A program made the position numbers and the translations under genes. From positions 29,550 to 93,549 of the forward strand of contig CAYUMU010000013.1 in the NCBI GenBank assembly GCA_964445985.1: 64,000 nt of DNA, read 5' to 3'. The notes under the pieces are model-generated. The model did not search any database. It worked only from the letters and a program-made list of their open reading frames with translations, and was not told the origin of the DNA. This DNA is from CAYUMU01 sp964445985. Its GTDB lineage: Bacteria; Planctomycetota; Planctomycetia; Pirellulales; S012-138. This document shows, one piece after another, positions 44,630 through 54,117 of the stretch (positions within the stretch are counted from its first letter, which is position 1; each line of letters starts with the position of its first letter).

Positions 44630-44674
44630 CCGCGCCATCATGGGCCGTTGGACGTGGAAGCGAAACCCGTCGCG
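44630..44674 (-). repeat. Dispersed 45-bp repeat, copy 3 (inverted)
   Basis: This copy lies on the minus strand, about 26 kb from copies 1 and 2. It differs from copy 1 at 7 and from copy 2 at 5 of 45 positions. It sits between the end of the kinase gene and the end of the gene at 44767. Confidence 0.7.
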
Positions 44675-44766
44675 GATTGAAAGATTTCGCTGCGATGTCT
44701 GTTCGCGAAAGTGACTGTCGGCGTAGTGCAATTTCCGGTTTGAGGGCAATCTTGGCAAGATTTGCC

Positions 44767-45348
44767 CTACGGGGGTAGCTTCGCCGCGATCAGGGCCAGC
44801 AGTGGTTCCCATGTGCTTGGGTCGCGGAGCTTGGAACGGGCCACGACCAGGTAGCCTTTGGTTTTGACGGTGAACAACAGGGCTACGCGATGATTGACGC
44901 GATAGCCTTGGAAGTTGGCCCAGGTCAAAGTCTCCACGCCCTCGGGCCGCGAGATGGAAATGCCTTCGTCGACAAACACGGAATCGCTGGGGGCGAACCA
45001 GCCTTGCTGCCGGGCGGCGTATCGCCGCACGCGCACCACGGCCACCAAGACGGAAATCACGAACCAGCCGATCAGCAGGCCGGCGACAATCAGCATGGTG
45101 AGCGCGGCTCGAGGGGCGAGCTGCAGGGACCGCCAGCCCATATATCCCAGCATCCCCGGGAATGCCCCGGCGGCGATACTCCAGAATGCCAACTTCAGCC
45201 AGTAGAATCGGGTCGCCAGCCGCGAGGCCGAAAGGGCGTCGGCAATTTGCAGGCGGCCCGACAGAAAAATCGGCCGGTCGAGCAGCAAGTCGCCAGCTTC
45301 GGTGGTGGAGGCGGGAGATCGGTAGGGGTTTTCGCCGGGCTCGCTCAC
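44767..45348 (-). CDS. Membrane protein starting with an NPYRSP motif
   Basis: From a GTG at 45348 the protein has 193 residues, starting MSEPGENPYRSPAS; an ATG at 45432 gives 221. The NPY-x-SP motif near the N-terminus is typical of a planctomycete membrane protein group. Two hydrophobic helices follow (about residues 55-78 and 83-108). The C-terminal half (SVFVDEGISISRPEGVETLTW, GYRVNHRVALLFT, GYLVVARSKL) is a YcxB/PH-like soluble domain. It resembles in layout the membrane proteins at 16524, 30660 and 33073. Function unknown. Confidence 0.75.
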   Translation of the reverse strand: MSEPGENPYRSPASTTEAGDLLLDRPIFLSGRLQIADALSASRLATRFYWLKLAFWSIAAGAFPGMLGYMGWRSLQLAPRAALTMLIVAGLLIGWFVISVLVAVVRVRRYAARQQGWFAPSDSVFVDEGISISRPEGVETLTWANFQGYRVNHRVALLFTVKTKGYLVVARSKLRDPSTWEPLLALIAAKLPP

Positions 45349-45545
45349 GGTCTTGTTATTTTCCTGAGGATGTGCTGTCGTCACGCGGGAGGAAAAGCGA
45401 AAGTTGCGCCCCCGTTCAAACCGAGAGGGCATTCGTTTACAATTCTACCCACGCCCAGGAGCCGTTGCCGAGCGGGTCGACCGCCCCCCGGCTTGGACTC
45501 GATCCGCCGATCCGACATGTTTCCTCCCACGTGGAGATTGCAGCG

Positions 45546-46697
45546 ATGCCCATCAAGACTTGCCTGGCCTTAATGTTGCTGAGCGCCTTGGGCGCCTGTT
45601 TCGTGGTGACGCCGGTCGAGGCGGGCGAGAAGGATTCGGGCCAGGTTTCGGCAGCCATTGAGCAGGTGCTGGCCGTTGGTCCCCGGGGGGAGGGGAATCA
45701 GGCCGCGGCGGCTGCGTGGAAACAGCTTTCTCAAGCCCATGCCGCGGAACTTCCCGCCCTGCTTACTGCGCTCGATGACGCGAATCCGCTGGCGGCCAAT
45801 TATTTGAGAGCGGCTATTGAGACCGTGGCCGCGAGGTCGATCGCACGAGATGGAAGCCTTCCCAGCGCTGAGCTCGAGAAATTTATTCTCGATACGAAGC
45901 GTGATCCGCGAGCGCGGCGGCTGGCGTTTGAGCTGCTGACGCGGGTGGACGACCAGGCGGCCGACCGCCTGATTCCCAAGTTGTTGCACGACCCGAGCGT
46001 TGAGTTTCGCCGCGACGCCGTGGTCCGACTGCTAAAAGAGGCCCAGGAGATTCCGGCCGACGATCAACCGGCCCTGACGGCGATTTATCAAAAGGCGTTT
46101 TCGGGCGCCCGCGACTTGGACCAGGTGGAAGAGCTGCAAAAGAAGCTCAAAGACCTGGGTGTGGAGGTCGATCTGGCCGCCCATTTTGGCATGGTGCAAA
46201 AATGGCGGTTGATCGGGCCGTTCGACAATACAGACAAGAAGGGCTTCGCCGTGGCCTACCCTCCGGAGAGCGAGATGGATTACAGCAAGACCTACCCCGG
46301 CAAGGTGGGCGAGGTGAAATGGGCCGAGCATGTGACCGCCGATCCGTACGGCATGGTGGATTTGAACACGGCCATCGCCAAGCACATGGGCGCCATCGGT
46401 TATGCGGCAACGGAGTTTATCAGCGACAAGGCCCAAGAGGTGGATATTCGCGTGGGCTCGATCTGCGCGGCCAAAGTTTGGCTGAACGGCGAGTTGCTAA
46501 TGTCGCACGAGATTTACCACGCCGGAACGCAGATGGATCAATACATAGCGCGGGGTAAGCTCAAAGCGGGTAAAAACATCATCCTGGTGAAGTGCGCCCA
46601 GAACGAGCAGACCGAAAACTGGGCTCAGGATTGGCAGTTCAAGCTGCGGGTTTGCGATTCGGCTGGAACGGCCATTTTGTCGGAAGATAGGGAGTAG
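45546..46697 (+). CDS. Exported HEAT-like protein with C-terminal carbohydrate-binding-like domain
   Basis: The 383-residue protein starts with a signal peptide (about residues 1-27, ending VTPVEAGEK). Residues about 40-190 contain helical HEAT-like repeats (WKQLSQAHAAELPALLTALDDA, RRLAFELLTRVDDQAADRLIPKL, VRRDAVVRLLKEA-type). The last 190 residues form a beta-rich domain (QKWRLIGPFDNTDKKGF, DIRVGSICAAKVWLNGELLMS, ARGKLKAGKNIILVKCAQN) like the N-terminal sugar-binding domain of family 2 glycosidases, but without catalytic residues. The PQQ-propeller gene follows after 93 bases, and the two probably form one unit. Their function is not known. Confidence 0.85.
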   Translation: MPIKTCLALMLLSALGACFVVTPVEAGEKDSGQVSAAIEQVLAVGPRGEGNQAAAAAWKQLSQAHAAELPALLTALDDANPLAANYLRAAIETVAARSIARDGSLPSAELEKFILDTKRDPRARRLAFELLTRVDDQAADRLIPKLLHDPSVEFRRDAVVRLLKEAQEIPADDQPALTAIYQKAFSGARDLDQVEELQKKLKDLGVEVDLAAHFGMVQKWRLIGPFDNTDKKGFAVAYPPESEMDYSKTYPGKVGEVKWAEHVTADPYGMVDLNTAIAKHMGAIGYAATEFISDKAQEVDIRVGSICAAKVWLNGELLMSHEIYHAGTQMDQYIARGKLKAGKNIILVKCAQNEQTENWAQDWQFKLRVCDSAGTAILSEDRE

Positions 46698-46790
46698 GGG
46701 CTAGGGAATGGGGGCTGGTAGTTGGAGGGGTAGGTTGCTGGTGGTGGCTCGCAGCGTTTTGATTTGCTTCTTTGAAGGTTAGGTTTGGCC

Positions 46791-48011
46791 ATGCGAATGA
46801 CTTTGCGAATGATTCCGGCCGTGTGCGGAGTGCTGGCGGTTTGCTGCTTTACGGGCGCGGATTGGTTGCAGTTTCGCGGCAGCGACAATCGTGGCGTAGG
46901 CGCCGGCGAGCAGCTGCCCATCGAGTGGAATCAAGACAAGAACATCGCCTGGAAGGCGCCCCTGCCGGGGACTTCGGCCAGCAGCCCGATTGTGGTTGAT
47001 GGCCGCGTGATTGTGACCAATGCCAGCGGCTATAACCGCGATCGATTGCACGTGCTGTGTTTCGATGCGGACAGCGGCAAACAGCTTTGGGAACGCCAGT
47101 TTTGGGCGACAGGCCGCACGATGTGCCATCCCTCGAGTTCCGTGGCGGCGCCCTCGCCGGCGAGCGATGGCAAGCACATTTTTGCCTTCTTTTCCTCCAA
47201 TGACCTGGCCTGCCTCGATCTGGACGGCAATTTAAAATGGTTTCGTGGACTAACCGTCGATCATCCCACGGCGGCCAACGATATTGGCATGGCCTCGAGC
47301 CCCGTGGTTGCCGACGACGCGGTGGTGGTGCAGGTGGAGAACCAGGGCGAATCGTTTGTGGCCGGGATCGATGTGGCCTCGGGTGAAACGCTGTGGAGCA
47401 TCCCTCGGCAGCACGCCGCCAATTGGGCCTCGCCGGCCGTTGTCAAAGGCGACAACACCCGCGGCGATTTGGTCGTGGTGCAAGACAGCAAGAGCATCAT
47501 GGCCCTGAAACCTCGCACGGGGGCGACGGAGTGGCAGTTTGAAGCGGAGTGTGCCGGCATCGCGTCGGCCATGGCCGCCGAAGGCAAAGTGTTTGTGCCG
47601 GCCCAAGAGGGGCTCATTGCCCTCGATGCCCGCCAAGGCTCGGCCGACCCCGTGTCGTGGAAGTCGAACAAGCTGATTCCCTCGTCGCCCAGCCCCGTGG
47701 TCGATGACGGCAAAGTGTACGTGCTCAAGCGCACGGTGCTGGCCTGCGGCAACTCCCAGACCGGCGATACCCTGTGGGAAATCCGCGTGAAGGGCCAGCG
47801 CTTTTGGGCCACGCCCGTGCTGGCGGGCGGTCATCTGTACGTCGCCAACGACTCCGGCGTGGTGCAAGTGGTCGATGTCCGCGGAGAAAAGGGTGAAGTC
47901 GTCGCCGAGAACGACCTGGGCGAAACCATTCTGGGAACGCCCGCCATCGCCGATAACGCCCTCTATGTGCAAACGGCCGGGCATTTGTGGAAGATCGCCG
48001 AGACGAAATAG
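46791..48011 (+). CDS. Exported PQQ-binding-like beta-propeller protein
   Basis: The 406-residue protein has a signal peptide (about residues 1-23, MRMTLRMIPAVCGVLAVCC). The mature part is a beta propeller built of PQQ/PQQL-like blades: DWLQFRGSDNRGVG, NIAWKAPLPGTSASSPIVVDGRV, LWERQFWATGR, LACLDLDGNLKWFRG, GETLWSIPRQ, TLWEIRVKGQ and DNALYVQTAGHLW. No metal or quinone-binding Cys pair is present, so it is probably a binding or scaffold protein. The ATG at 46791 is preferred over the TTG at 46785. It is downstream of the HEAT-like gene. Confidence 0.88.
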   Translation: MRMTLRMIPAVCGVLAVCCFTGADWLQFRGSDNRGVGAGEQLPIEWNQDKNIAWKAPLPGTSASSPIVVDGRVIVTNASGYNRDRLHVLCFDADSGKQLWERQFWATGRTMCHPSSSVAAPSPASDGKHIFAFFSSNDLACLDLDGNLKWFRGLTVDHPTAANDIGMASSPVVADDAVVVQVENQGESFVAGIDVASGETLWSIPRQHAANWASPAVVKGDNTRGDLVVVQDSKSIMALKPRTGATEWQFEAECAGIASAMAAEGKVFVPAQEGLIALDARQGSADPVSWKSNKLIPSSPSPVVDDGKVYVLKRTVLACGNSQTGDTLWEIRVKGQRFWATPVLAGGHLYVANDSGVVQVVDVRGEKGEVVAENDLGETILGTPAIADNALYVQTAGHLWKIAETK

Positions 48012-48088
48012 CCGCCCCCCTCGATGACGGATGACTGCTGGTTGGTCGTTGATAACGAATTGCGCGAAAACCGCTGGCTTGAAATCGA

Positions 48089-49369
48089 ATGACCGACGAA
48101 ATTGCTATTACGCCTGTAGGTCGATGCGATGCCGTGATGCGTCCGCCCGGCTCCAAGAGCATTACCAATCGCGCGTTAATCTGCGCGGCATTGGCTGAAG
48201 GGGAGTCCACGCTGACAGGCGTACTCACCAGCGAAGACACCGAAGTAATGGTGACCTCGCTGGCCGCGCTAGGAATTCAGGTTGCTCCGGGCGAAGGCGA
48301 TGCAACCTTGCGTGTGCGTGGTTCGGCCGGACAAATTCAAGTTGCCAAGCCCACGCCCCTGTTCATCGCCAACAGCGGCACAAGTATTCGCTTTCTCACT
48401 GCCATGGTGGCCACTGGGTACGGAGTTTTTCGTCTCGATGGCACACCCCGCATGCGGGAACGACCTATTGGCGACCTGCTGGCGGGGTTGCGGCAATTGG
48501 GGGCCACGGTGGATTGCGAAAACGCCGAGGGCTTTCCGCCGGTGGTGGTCACGGCCCACGGCCTCCCTGGCGGCCAGGCTCGCATTCGGGGCGATGTTTC
48601 CAGCCAGTTCCTGAGCGGTCTGCTCATGGCGGCCCCGAATGCCCAATCGCCGGTGCAGTTGCAGATTGAAGGCGAACTGGTCTCGCGGCCTTACGTCGAC
48701 ATGACGCTCAAGGTGATGAAATCGTTTGGGGTGACCGCCCAGCGGGAGGGAGCCAGGTACGAGGTTCGGCCCACGCGATACCAGAGCACGGTGTACGCCA
48801 TCGAGCCCGATGCCTCGGCTGCCAGCTATTTTTTTGGAGCGGCTGCGATTACCGGCGGCCGGATGAAGGTGCTTGGGCTATCGCGGCAAAGTCTGCAAGG
48901 CGACGTGGCCTTTGTCGATGTGTTGGCGCAAATGGGCTGCCAGGTTGTGTACGCGAAAGATGGCATCGAAGTTACCGGCGGCGAGCTTCGCGCCGTGGAT
49001 GTGGATATGAATGCCATCAGCGATACGGTGCAAACCTTGGCCGCCGTGGCCTTGTTTGCCAAGGGAACCACGCGCGTGCGCGGCGTGCCGCACATGCGTC
49101 ACAAAGAAACGGATCGCCTCGCCGCGCTGGCGATCGAACTGCGAAAACTGGGGGCCGAAGTCGAAGAACTTTCCGAGGGTTTGAACATCACGCCGCGCGA
49201 ACTTCGGCCGGCGGCGATCGACACCTATCTCGATCATCGCATGGCGATGAGCATGGCCCTGGTCGGCCTGCAATGCCCCGGCGTGGTGATTCGCGATCCG
49301 GGTTGTGTCGGCAAGACCTATCCGCACTTCTTTGCCGACCTGCATCGGGCAACCCGCGCCCCTCGGTGA
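48089..49369 (+). CDS. aroA: 3-phosphoshikimate 1-carboxyvinyltransferase (EPSP synthase)
   Basis: The 426-residue enzyme joins phosphoenolpyruvate to shikimate-3-phosphate in aromatic amino acid synthesis. Family motifs are PPGSKSITNRALICAAL at the N-terminus, LFIANSGTSIRFLTAM, GTPRMRERPIGDLL, DVSSQFLSGLLMAAP, DMNAISDTVQTLAAVALF, RGVPHMRHKETDRL and DHRMAMSMALVGL. The SGTSIRFL version of the otherwise conserved NAGTAMRPL loop (Gly-Thr kept) is the class II-type variant. The ATG at 48089 is 77 bases after the propeller gene. No other aro gene is in the window. Confidence 0.95.
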   Translation: MTDEIAITPVGRCDAVMRPPGSKSITNRALICAALAEGESTLTGVLTSEDTEVMVTSLAALGIQVAPGEGDATLRVRGSAGQIQVAKPTPLFIANSGTSIRFLTAMVATGYGVFRLDGTPRMRERPIGDLLAGLRQLGATVDCENAEGFPPVVVTAHGLPGGQARIRGDVSSQFLSGLLMAAPNAQSPVQLQIEGELVSRPYVDMTLKVMKSFGVTAQREGARYEVRPTRYQSTVYAIEPDASAASYFFGAAAITGGRMKVLGLSRQSLQGDVAFVDVLAQMGCQVVYAKDGIEVTGGELRAVDVDMNAISDTVQTLAAVALFAKGTTRVRGVPHMRHKETDRLAALAIELRKLGAEVEELSEGLNITPRELRPAAIDTYLDHRMAMSMALVGLQCPGVVIRDPGCVGKTYPHFFADLHRATRAPR

Positions 49370-49624
49370 TCTGCTCCGCCGCCTGGAGTGCGTTGGCACG
49401 GAGATCCCCCCTTGGCCGGGGGCACTTCTTGCCGGCAAATCTAGCCGCTGCGGGGGGAGGGCAGTGGGGCAGTCGTTTTGCGCAAAGTTTTGATGCAATG
49501 GACAGGTTTGGCGGCTATTTTGAAGGGACTGTCGCCACGGGCGGCGGTATTGCACCGCTTTCTTCCCGCTAATGTTGGCTGCTTATCCAAGGCAGTCCGA
49601 TTCAATCCACTGGAGACTCACCCC

Positions 49625-50152
49625 ATGTTTCGCGCTCGTAATTTCGCAATGGCTTTCGCCGCGCTGGCCACTTTGGCGACCGCCGCGCAGGCTGAGGTAT
49701 CGGTCACGTATTCCGACGTTCACCTATGCTGCGGCGCCTGCCAGCGAGATGTTGAGAAAGCCGTGGGCGAAGTGGCCGGGGCCAAGGTGAGCGTCGATCG
49801 CAACGCTGGCAGCGTCACCATCAGCGCCGCCGACGCCAAGACCGTGAAGGCCGCCGCCAAGAGCATGGCCGACGCCGGATACCATGGCGTGACCGACCAG
49901 GCCGATTACGCCCTGGCCGACGACAGCAACGCTGGGGCCGAAGCCGTGAAACGCATTGTGCTGAGTGGAACGCACAATTGCTGCGGCGGCTGCAAGGTGG
50001 CCATTGTCGATGCTTGCGAAGCCGTCAACGGCGTGCAGGCCGTGGTGATCAAGTCGAAGGATACGAGCTGCGTTGTCGAAGGCAACTTCATCCCTGCCGA
50101 GCTGGTCAAGTCGCTGAACGCGGCCGGGTTTCATGTGAAAGTTGCGAAATAG
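49625..50152 (+). CDS. Exported protein with two heavy-metal-associated domains
   Basis: The 175-residue protein has a signal peptide (about residues 1-22, ending ATAAQA). Two HMA-like ferredoxin-fold domains follow, each with a CCGxC motif in place of the usual GMxCxxC: HLCCGACQRDVEKAV (about residues 36-50) and HNCCGGCKVAIVDAC (about 118-132). The repeats are joined by an Ala/Asp-rich linker. Periplasmic double HMA proteins could bind Cu or another soft metal, but no metal transport gene is nearby. The gene stands alone between aroA and smc (convergent with smc). Confidence 0.82.
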   Translation: MFRARNFAMAFAALATLATAAQAEVSVTYSDVHLCCGACQRDVEKAVGEVAGAKVSVDRNAGSVTISAADAKTVKAAAKSMADAGYHGVTDQADYALADDSNAGAEAVKRIVLSGTHNCCGGCKVAIVDACEAVNGVQAVVIKSKDTSCVVEGNFIPAELVKSLNAAGFHVKVAK

Positions 50153-50208
50153 GCCCGCTCACTTCGGCTTGGATAACGTAATCGTCGAACTTGAATGGGC
50201 GGTCGATC

Positions 50209-50252
50209 TTAGGCCGCCCCGATGCTTAGGCCGCCCCGATGCTTAGGCCGCC
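50209..50252. repeat. Short tandem repeat at the end of smc
   Basis: A 17-base unit (TTAGGCCGCCCCGATGC) is present twice (50209-50225, 50226-50242) and partly a third time, running into the smc stop codon at 50243. Each unit carries a copy of the last bases of smc, so it looks like local slippage duplication of the gene end. Confidence 0.75.
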
Positions 50253-53200
50253 TCGTGATCGGCGCCGTCATCGCGAACGTGAATCTCGCCGTCGTCGCTG
50301 ACGTCTTCGAACCGCACCGATACCCGTTTGCTGACGCCCGACTCTTGCATGGTGACCCCATACAAGGTGGTGGCGCAGGTCATCGTTTTCTTCGAGTGCG
50401 TGATGACGATGAATTGGGTATCGATCGCGAATTCTTTTACCACTTCAATAAAGCGGCCGACGTTGGCTTCGTCGAGCGCGGCATCGACTTCGTCCAACAT
50501 GCAAAATGGGCTCGGTCGGCTACGGAACAACGCCAACAGCAGCGCCACGCAGGTCATGGTTTTTTCGCCGCCGCTCAGCAGCGAAATGCTGCGTAGTTCT
50601 TTGCCGGGCGGGCGAGCGTTGATGTCCACGCCCGCGTCCAAGATGTCCACGCCCGCGTCGAGCACGAGGTCGGCCTGCCCGCCGCCGAACAGTTTGCGGT
50701 ACAGCGTCTGAAAATGGCCTCGCACGATATCGAAGGTTTCGACAAATAGCCGTCGGCTGTCGGTGTTGATCCGTTGAATGATTTGTTCGAGCGAAGCCTT
50801 GGCGTCGGTGAGGTCGGTCCACTGTTCCGAGAGCCGGGCAAAGCGGGTTTCGAGGTCGTCCAACTCGGAGAGGGCTTCCATGTTCACGCTGCCCAGCGTT
50901 GCCAGGCGATGGCGAAGATCGGCAATTTCGCGATCGACCGAGTCGCGTTCATGAACCTCGTCCTCGCTGGTCGGCTGCTCAAGTTGCTCGATCTCAATGC
51001 CATAATCCTCGCGCAGCCTTTCGGCCAGCGTTTCACGGTTCAATCGGATCTCGCCCGCTTCCATGTCTCGCGCGTGAAAACCGCTTTCGGCTTTGCGCAG
51101 CTCTTGATTCAATCGCGCGAGTTGCTCGTTGGCGGCCGAGCGCTCACGGCGCAGGGCGTCGCGCTGGCTGGCCAGACTTTGCACTTCGCGATGCAGGCGT
51201 TCCTTGTCGAGGTAGAGCAGGGCCAGTAGGCTCTCGGCGCGCAAAATTGCCCGTTCGGACTGCAACGACCGGGCCGCGGCCGCGGAGAGCTCCGCCTGCA
51301 AGTCGCTCAAGGCCCGTTGGCGATCTTGTTGTTCTTGAGCGAATTGCGCGAGCCGGCGTTCCAGCGATCCCAGCCGCTCTTCGCACTTGGCGAGATCCAC
51401 CTTGAACGTGGTGACGCGCTGCAAGGCTTCCTGGCGATGCTGATCCAGATCGATGATTTCGCGAGCGCTTTGGCCAATGGTGGCTTCCATGCGATCGAGC
51501 GCGGTTTCCGCCGAGCCGAGCCGGTCTCGGGCTGCCTGCAATTGCGTTTCCATGGCCTGAAAGCGTTCTTCCGCCGCGGCCAGTTCGGCATCGAACAGTT
51601 CGCGTTGCTGCGACAATTGGGCCAACCGCTGCTCCATTTCTTGAGCTTTTTGGCGGTGCTGGCCCAACTGTTCGGCCGCGGCGCTGTAGTCCTCGGACAG
51701 GCCGGTCGCGCGTCCCTCTTCTTCATTGATGCCCGCCGCCGTTTGCGCGGCCAAGATTTCGGCCCTGGAAATATCTCGTTCCAGGCTGCGCAGCAAATGA
51801 TCGAGCTGCACCAACTCACTGCGCCGCGAGATGAGTCCCGTTTGCCGGTGCGCGGCGCCCAGCGATAGGGCGCCGTCGGCAGCCAGGTGCTCCCCGGAAA
51901 GCGTGATGAACGAAACCGGCGTGGGTTGGGCGGCGCCGCCGTAATACGGCGACAGCTTCAAGGCGTGTTCGAGTGTTTCCACCACCCACGTTCCACCAAG
52001 TAATTGCTCGGCCAGCGGACGGAAACGAGGCTCCGTTTCCACAAATCGATCGGCCCTGCCAATCACGCCCCTCTGGCCATCCAGATTGGAAAACACCGCG
52101 GGCGACGACTTGGGAACGGGGAGCAGCCCTACGCGGCCCGTCAGCTCCGCGGCCGACTGTTGCAAGTGCGCCAGCAGAGCCGGCTTGGGGTCCATGACCA
52201 ACCAGCCCACGGTGTCGCCCAGGGCAATTTCAATGAGCGAGGCGGTTTGCACATGCACCTGGAACAACTCGGCGACGACGCCTAGCACGTACTTCAGCGG
52301 ACCGGGCTTGCGGCTGCGGCTTTCGCGCAAAATTTCTTGGGTGGCGGCGTCGAGACCTTCGAGGCGTTGTTCCAATTCGCGCAACAAACTGGCTCGCTCG
52401 CGATAGCCTGTGCGCTGCTGACGTAGTTCGGCCAACTGTTCTTGCACGGTGGCAAGCTCGCGGCGGCGCTCCGATAACCGGCCTTGCGCCACGGCCAGCG
52501 AGTCGCGGCAGTTTTCTGCTTGCTCTCGAATTCGCAGTCCGATGGCCTTTTCGGCGGCCAGTTCATCTTCGAGCTGGGCCTGGCGTTGCTCGGCTTCAGC
52601 GATGCGGTTTTCGGCTCGCTGTCGGCTGGAAACCACCGCGCCCAGTTGGCCCTCGCAGGCGCTGATTTCTTTGCCGAGCGTGGAGCAGGCCCGCATCCGT
52701 TCCACATAGGTGGCGCGGCGTTCTTCGTTGGCTTCGCGCAGGGAGGTCAAGCGGACATTGATCTCCGCCAGCGCCGCCTCGCCCGCCGCCAGTTGATCCA
52801 TCAGGGAACGGCGTTCTTGCTCGATCAATTCGGCCGCTTCCCGCGTTTCTCGCCACTGGGCGTGCACGTCGCCGGCGCGCGTGCTGGAGGCGGCCAATTG
52901 CCGCCGCTGCCGCGAGATCTGCTCCTCCAACTCTTTTACCCGGGCGCGTTCATGCTCGATCGCGCTTTCGTGGGCGGCAATGCGCTCGCGGTCTTGCGAC
53001 GCCTGGATCTCGCGCTCGCGGGTGGCGCTTTCGGCGGAAACCAGTCGCTGTTCGTGTTCGGAATGCTGCGTTTCTAAATCGGAGATCGATTGTTGCAATG
53101 CCTGACGCCGGGCGCCCAGTTGCTCCAATTCGGTTTCCAATGCGAGCAGTTGCTCGGTCAGCTTCCGCCAATCGGTGAACCCGGCTTGCGTGCGCAGCGA

Positions 53201-53866
53201 TTGCAACCGCTCGTTGTATTCGCGGTACTTGCGGGCTTTGCCGGCCTGGTTGCGCACGGCTTTGAGGCGGTTTTCCACCTCGTCCACAATGTCTTTCAAG
53301 CGAACCAGATTCTGGTCGACGCGCTCCAGGCGGCGCTGCGTTTCCACCTTTTTGGCGCGAAAGCGGGCGATGCCGGCCGCTTCTTCGAAGATGAGCCGCC
53401 GATCACGCGGCGAAGCCTGGAGCAGGCTATCGACTTTGCCTTGCTCGATGATGCTGTAGGCCCCGCCTCCGATGCCGGTGCCGGCCAGCAGATCGCGAAT
53501 GTCGCGGAGGCGGCAGGCCTGGCGGTTGATGAGGTATTCGCCCTCGCCGCTGCGATAAACGCGGCGCGTGATATGAACCTCGTCGGCCTGAATGTCGAAG
53601 AACCGCTGGCGGTTGTCGAGCGTCAGCGTGACTTCGGCGGCATTTTGCCCACTGCGTCCGGCGGCGCCGTTGAAAATGACATCGGTCATTTCCTTGCCGC
53701 GCATGCTGCGAGGGCTTTGATCGCCCAGCACCCACTTTACGCCGTCGACCACATTGGACTTGCCCGAGCCATTTGGTCCCACCACCACGGTGACACCGCC
53801 GTCAAACTCAAACCGCGTCTTGTCGGCAAAGCTTTTGAAGCCGGCGAGTTCCAGCGACTTGAGCAT
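50243..53866 (-). CDS. smc: Chromosome segregation protein SMC
   Basis: This is a full-length 1207-residue SMC ATPase. The N-terminal head has Walker A GPNGSGKSNVVD (about residues 32-43) and the Q-loop region. Long coiled coils run from about 165 to 500 and 670 to 1030, around a hinge (about 510-670). The C-terminal head has the ABC signature LSGGEKTMTC and Walker B FCMLDEVDAALDEANVG. SMC with ScpAB organises and separates chromosomes. scpA and scpB are not adjacent. The ATG at 53866 gives the standard MLKSLELAGFKSFADKT start. Confidence 0.97.
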   Translation of the reverse strand: MLKSLELAGFKSFADKTRFEFDGGVTVVVGPNGSGKSNVVDGVKWVLGDQSPRSMRGKEMTDVIFNGAAGRSGQNAAEVTLTLDNRQRFFDIQADEVHITRRVYRSGEGEYLINRQACRLRDIRDLLAGTGIGGGAYSIIEQGKVDSLLQASPRDRRLIFEEAAGIARFRAKKVETQRRLERVDQNLVRLKDIVDEVENRLKAVRNQAGKARKYREYNERLQSLRTQAGFTDWRKLTEQLLALETELEQLGARRQALQQSISDLETQHSEHEQRLVSAESATREREIQASQDRERIAAHESAIEHERARVKELEEQISRQRRQLAASSTRAGDVHAQWRETREAAELIEQERRSLMDQLAAGEAALAEINVRLTSLREANEERRATYVERMRACSTLGKEISACEGQLGAVVSSRQRAENRIAEAEQRQAQLEDELAAEKAIGLRIREQAENCRDSLAVAQGRLSERRRELATVQEQLAELRQQRTGYRERASLLRELEQRLEGLDAATQEILRESRSRKPGPLKYVLGVVAELFQVHVQTASLIEIALGDTVGWLVMDPKPALLAHLQQSAAELTGRVGLLPVPKSSPAVFSNLDGQRGVIGRADRFVETEPRFRPLAEQLLGGTWVVETLEHALKLSPYYGGAAQPTPVSFITLSGEHLAADGALSLGAAHRQTGLISRRSELVQLDHLLRSLERDISRAEILAAQTAAGINEEEGRATGLSEDYSAAAEQLGQHRQKAQEMEQRLAQLSQQRELFDAELAAAEERFQAMETQLQAARDRLGSAETALDRMEATIGQSAREIIDLDQHRQEALQRVTTFKVDLAKCEERLGSLERRLAQFAQEQQDRQRALSDLQAELSAAAARSLQSERAILRAESLLALLYLDKERLHREVQSLASQRDALRRERSAANEQLARLNQELRKAESGFHARDMEAGEIRLNRETLAERLREDYGIEIEQLEQPTSEDEVHERDSVDREIADLRHRLATLGSVNMEALSELDDLETRFARLSEQWTDLTDAKASLEQIIQRINTDSRRLFVETFDIVRGHFQTLYRKLFGGGQADLVLDAGVDILDAGVDINARPPGKELRSISLLSGGEKTMTCVALLLALFRSRPSPFCMLDEVDAALDEANVGRFIEVVKEFAIDTQFIVITHSKKTMTCATTLYGVTMQESGVSKRVSVRFEDVSDDGEIHVRDDGADHEAA

Positions 53867-53969
53867 TGGGGGCGGTCAGACTGTTTCGTTCGGGGTGCAA
53901 AGGCGGCGGGGCAGCCGCGAAAAAAGTGAGCCACGGCACGAATCCAGGGAGGAGAGAAAGCTCGCCCAC

Positions 53970-53991
53970 CGCCTGCTCGCGCGAGCAGGCG
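53970..53991. repeat. Perfect 22-bp palindrome
   Basis: CGCCTGCTCGC is followed directly by its reverse complement (53970-53991). It lies in the 251-base gap between the FlgI-like gene and smc, both on the minus strand. It may be a protein site or a transcript hairpin; there is no T-run on either strand. Confidence 0.45.
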
Positions 53992-54117
53992 ACAAAACAG
54001 GGGGACATCGCTCGCCGGTGGCAAGTCTCGCCCCCCGTTCGCGGCGAGCCGTCTCATCGGTTGGTTCGCGATGAACGAGCCGCCCGCGGGAGCGCTGGCC
54101 GTTGCTTCCATCTCCGC

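Noticed and set aside
50621..50662. A 21-base near-repeat in smc giving two similar peptides (DAGVDIL, then DAGVDI)
   Set aside because: The protein length here matches other SMC proteins over the same region, so it is not an insertion; it may be a coincidental similarity of codons.
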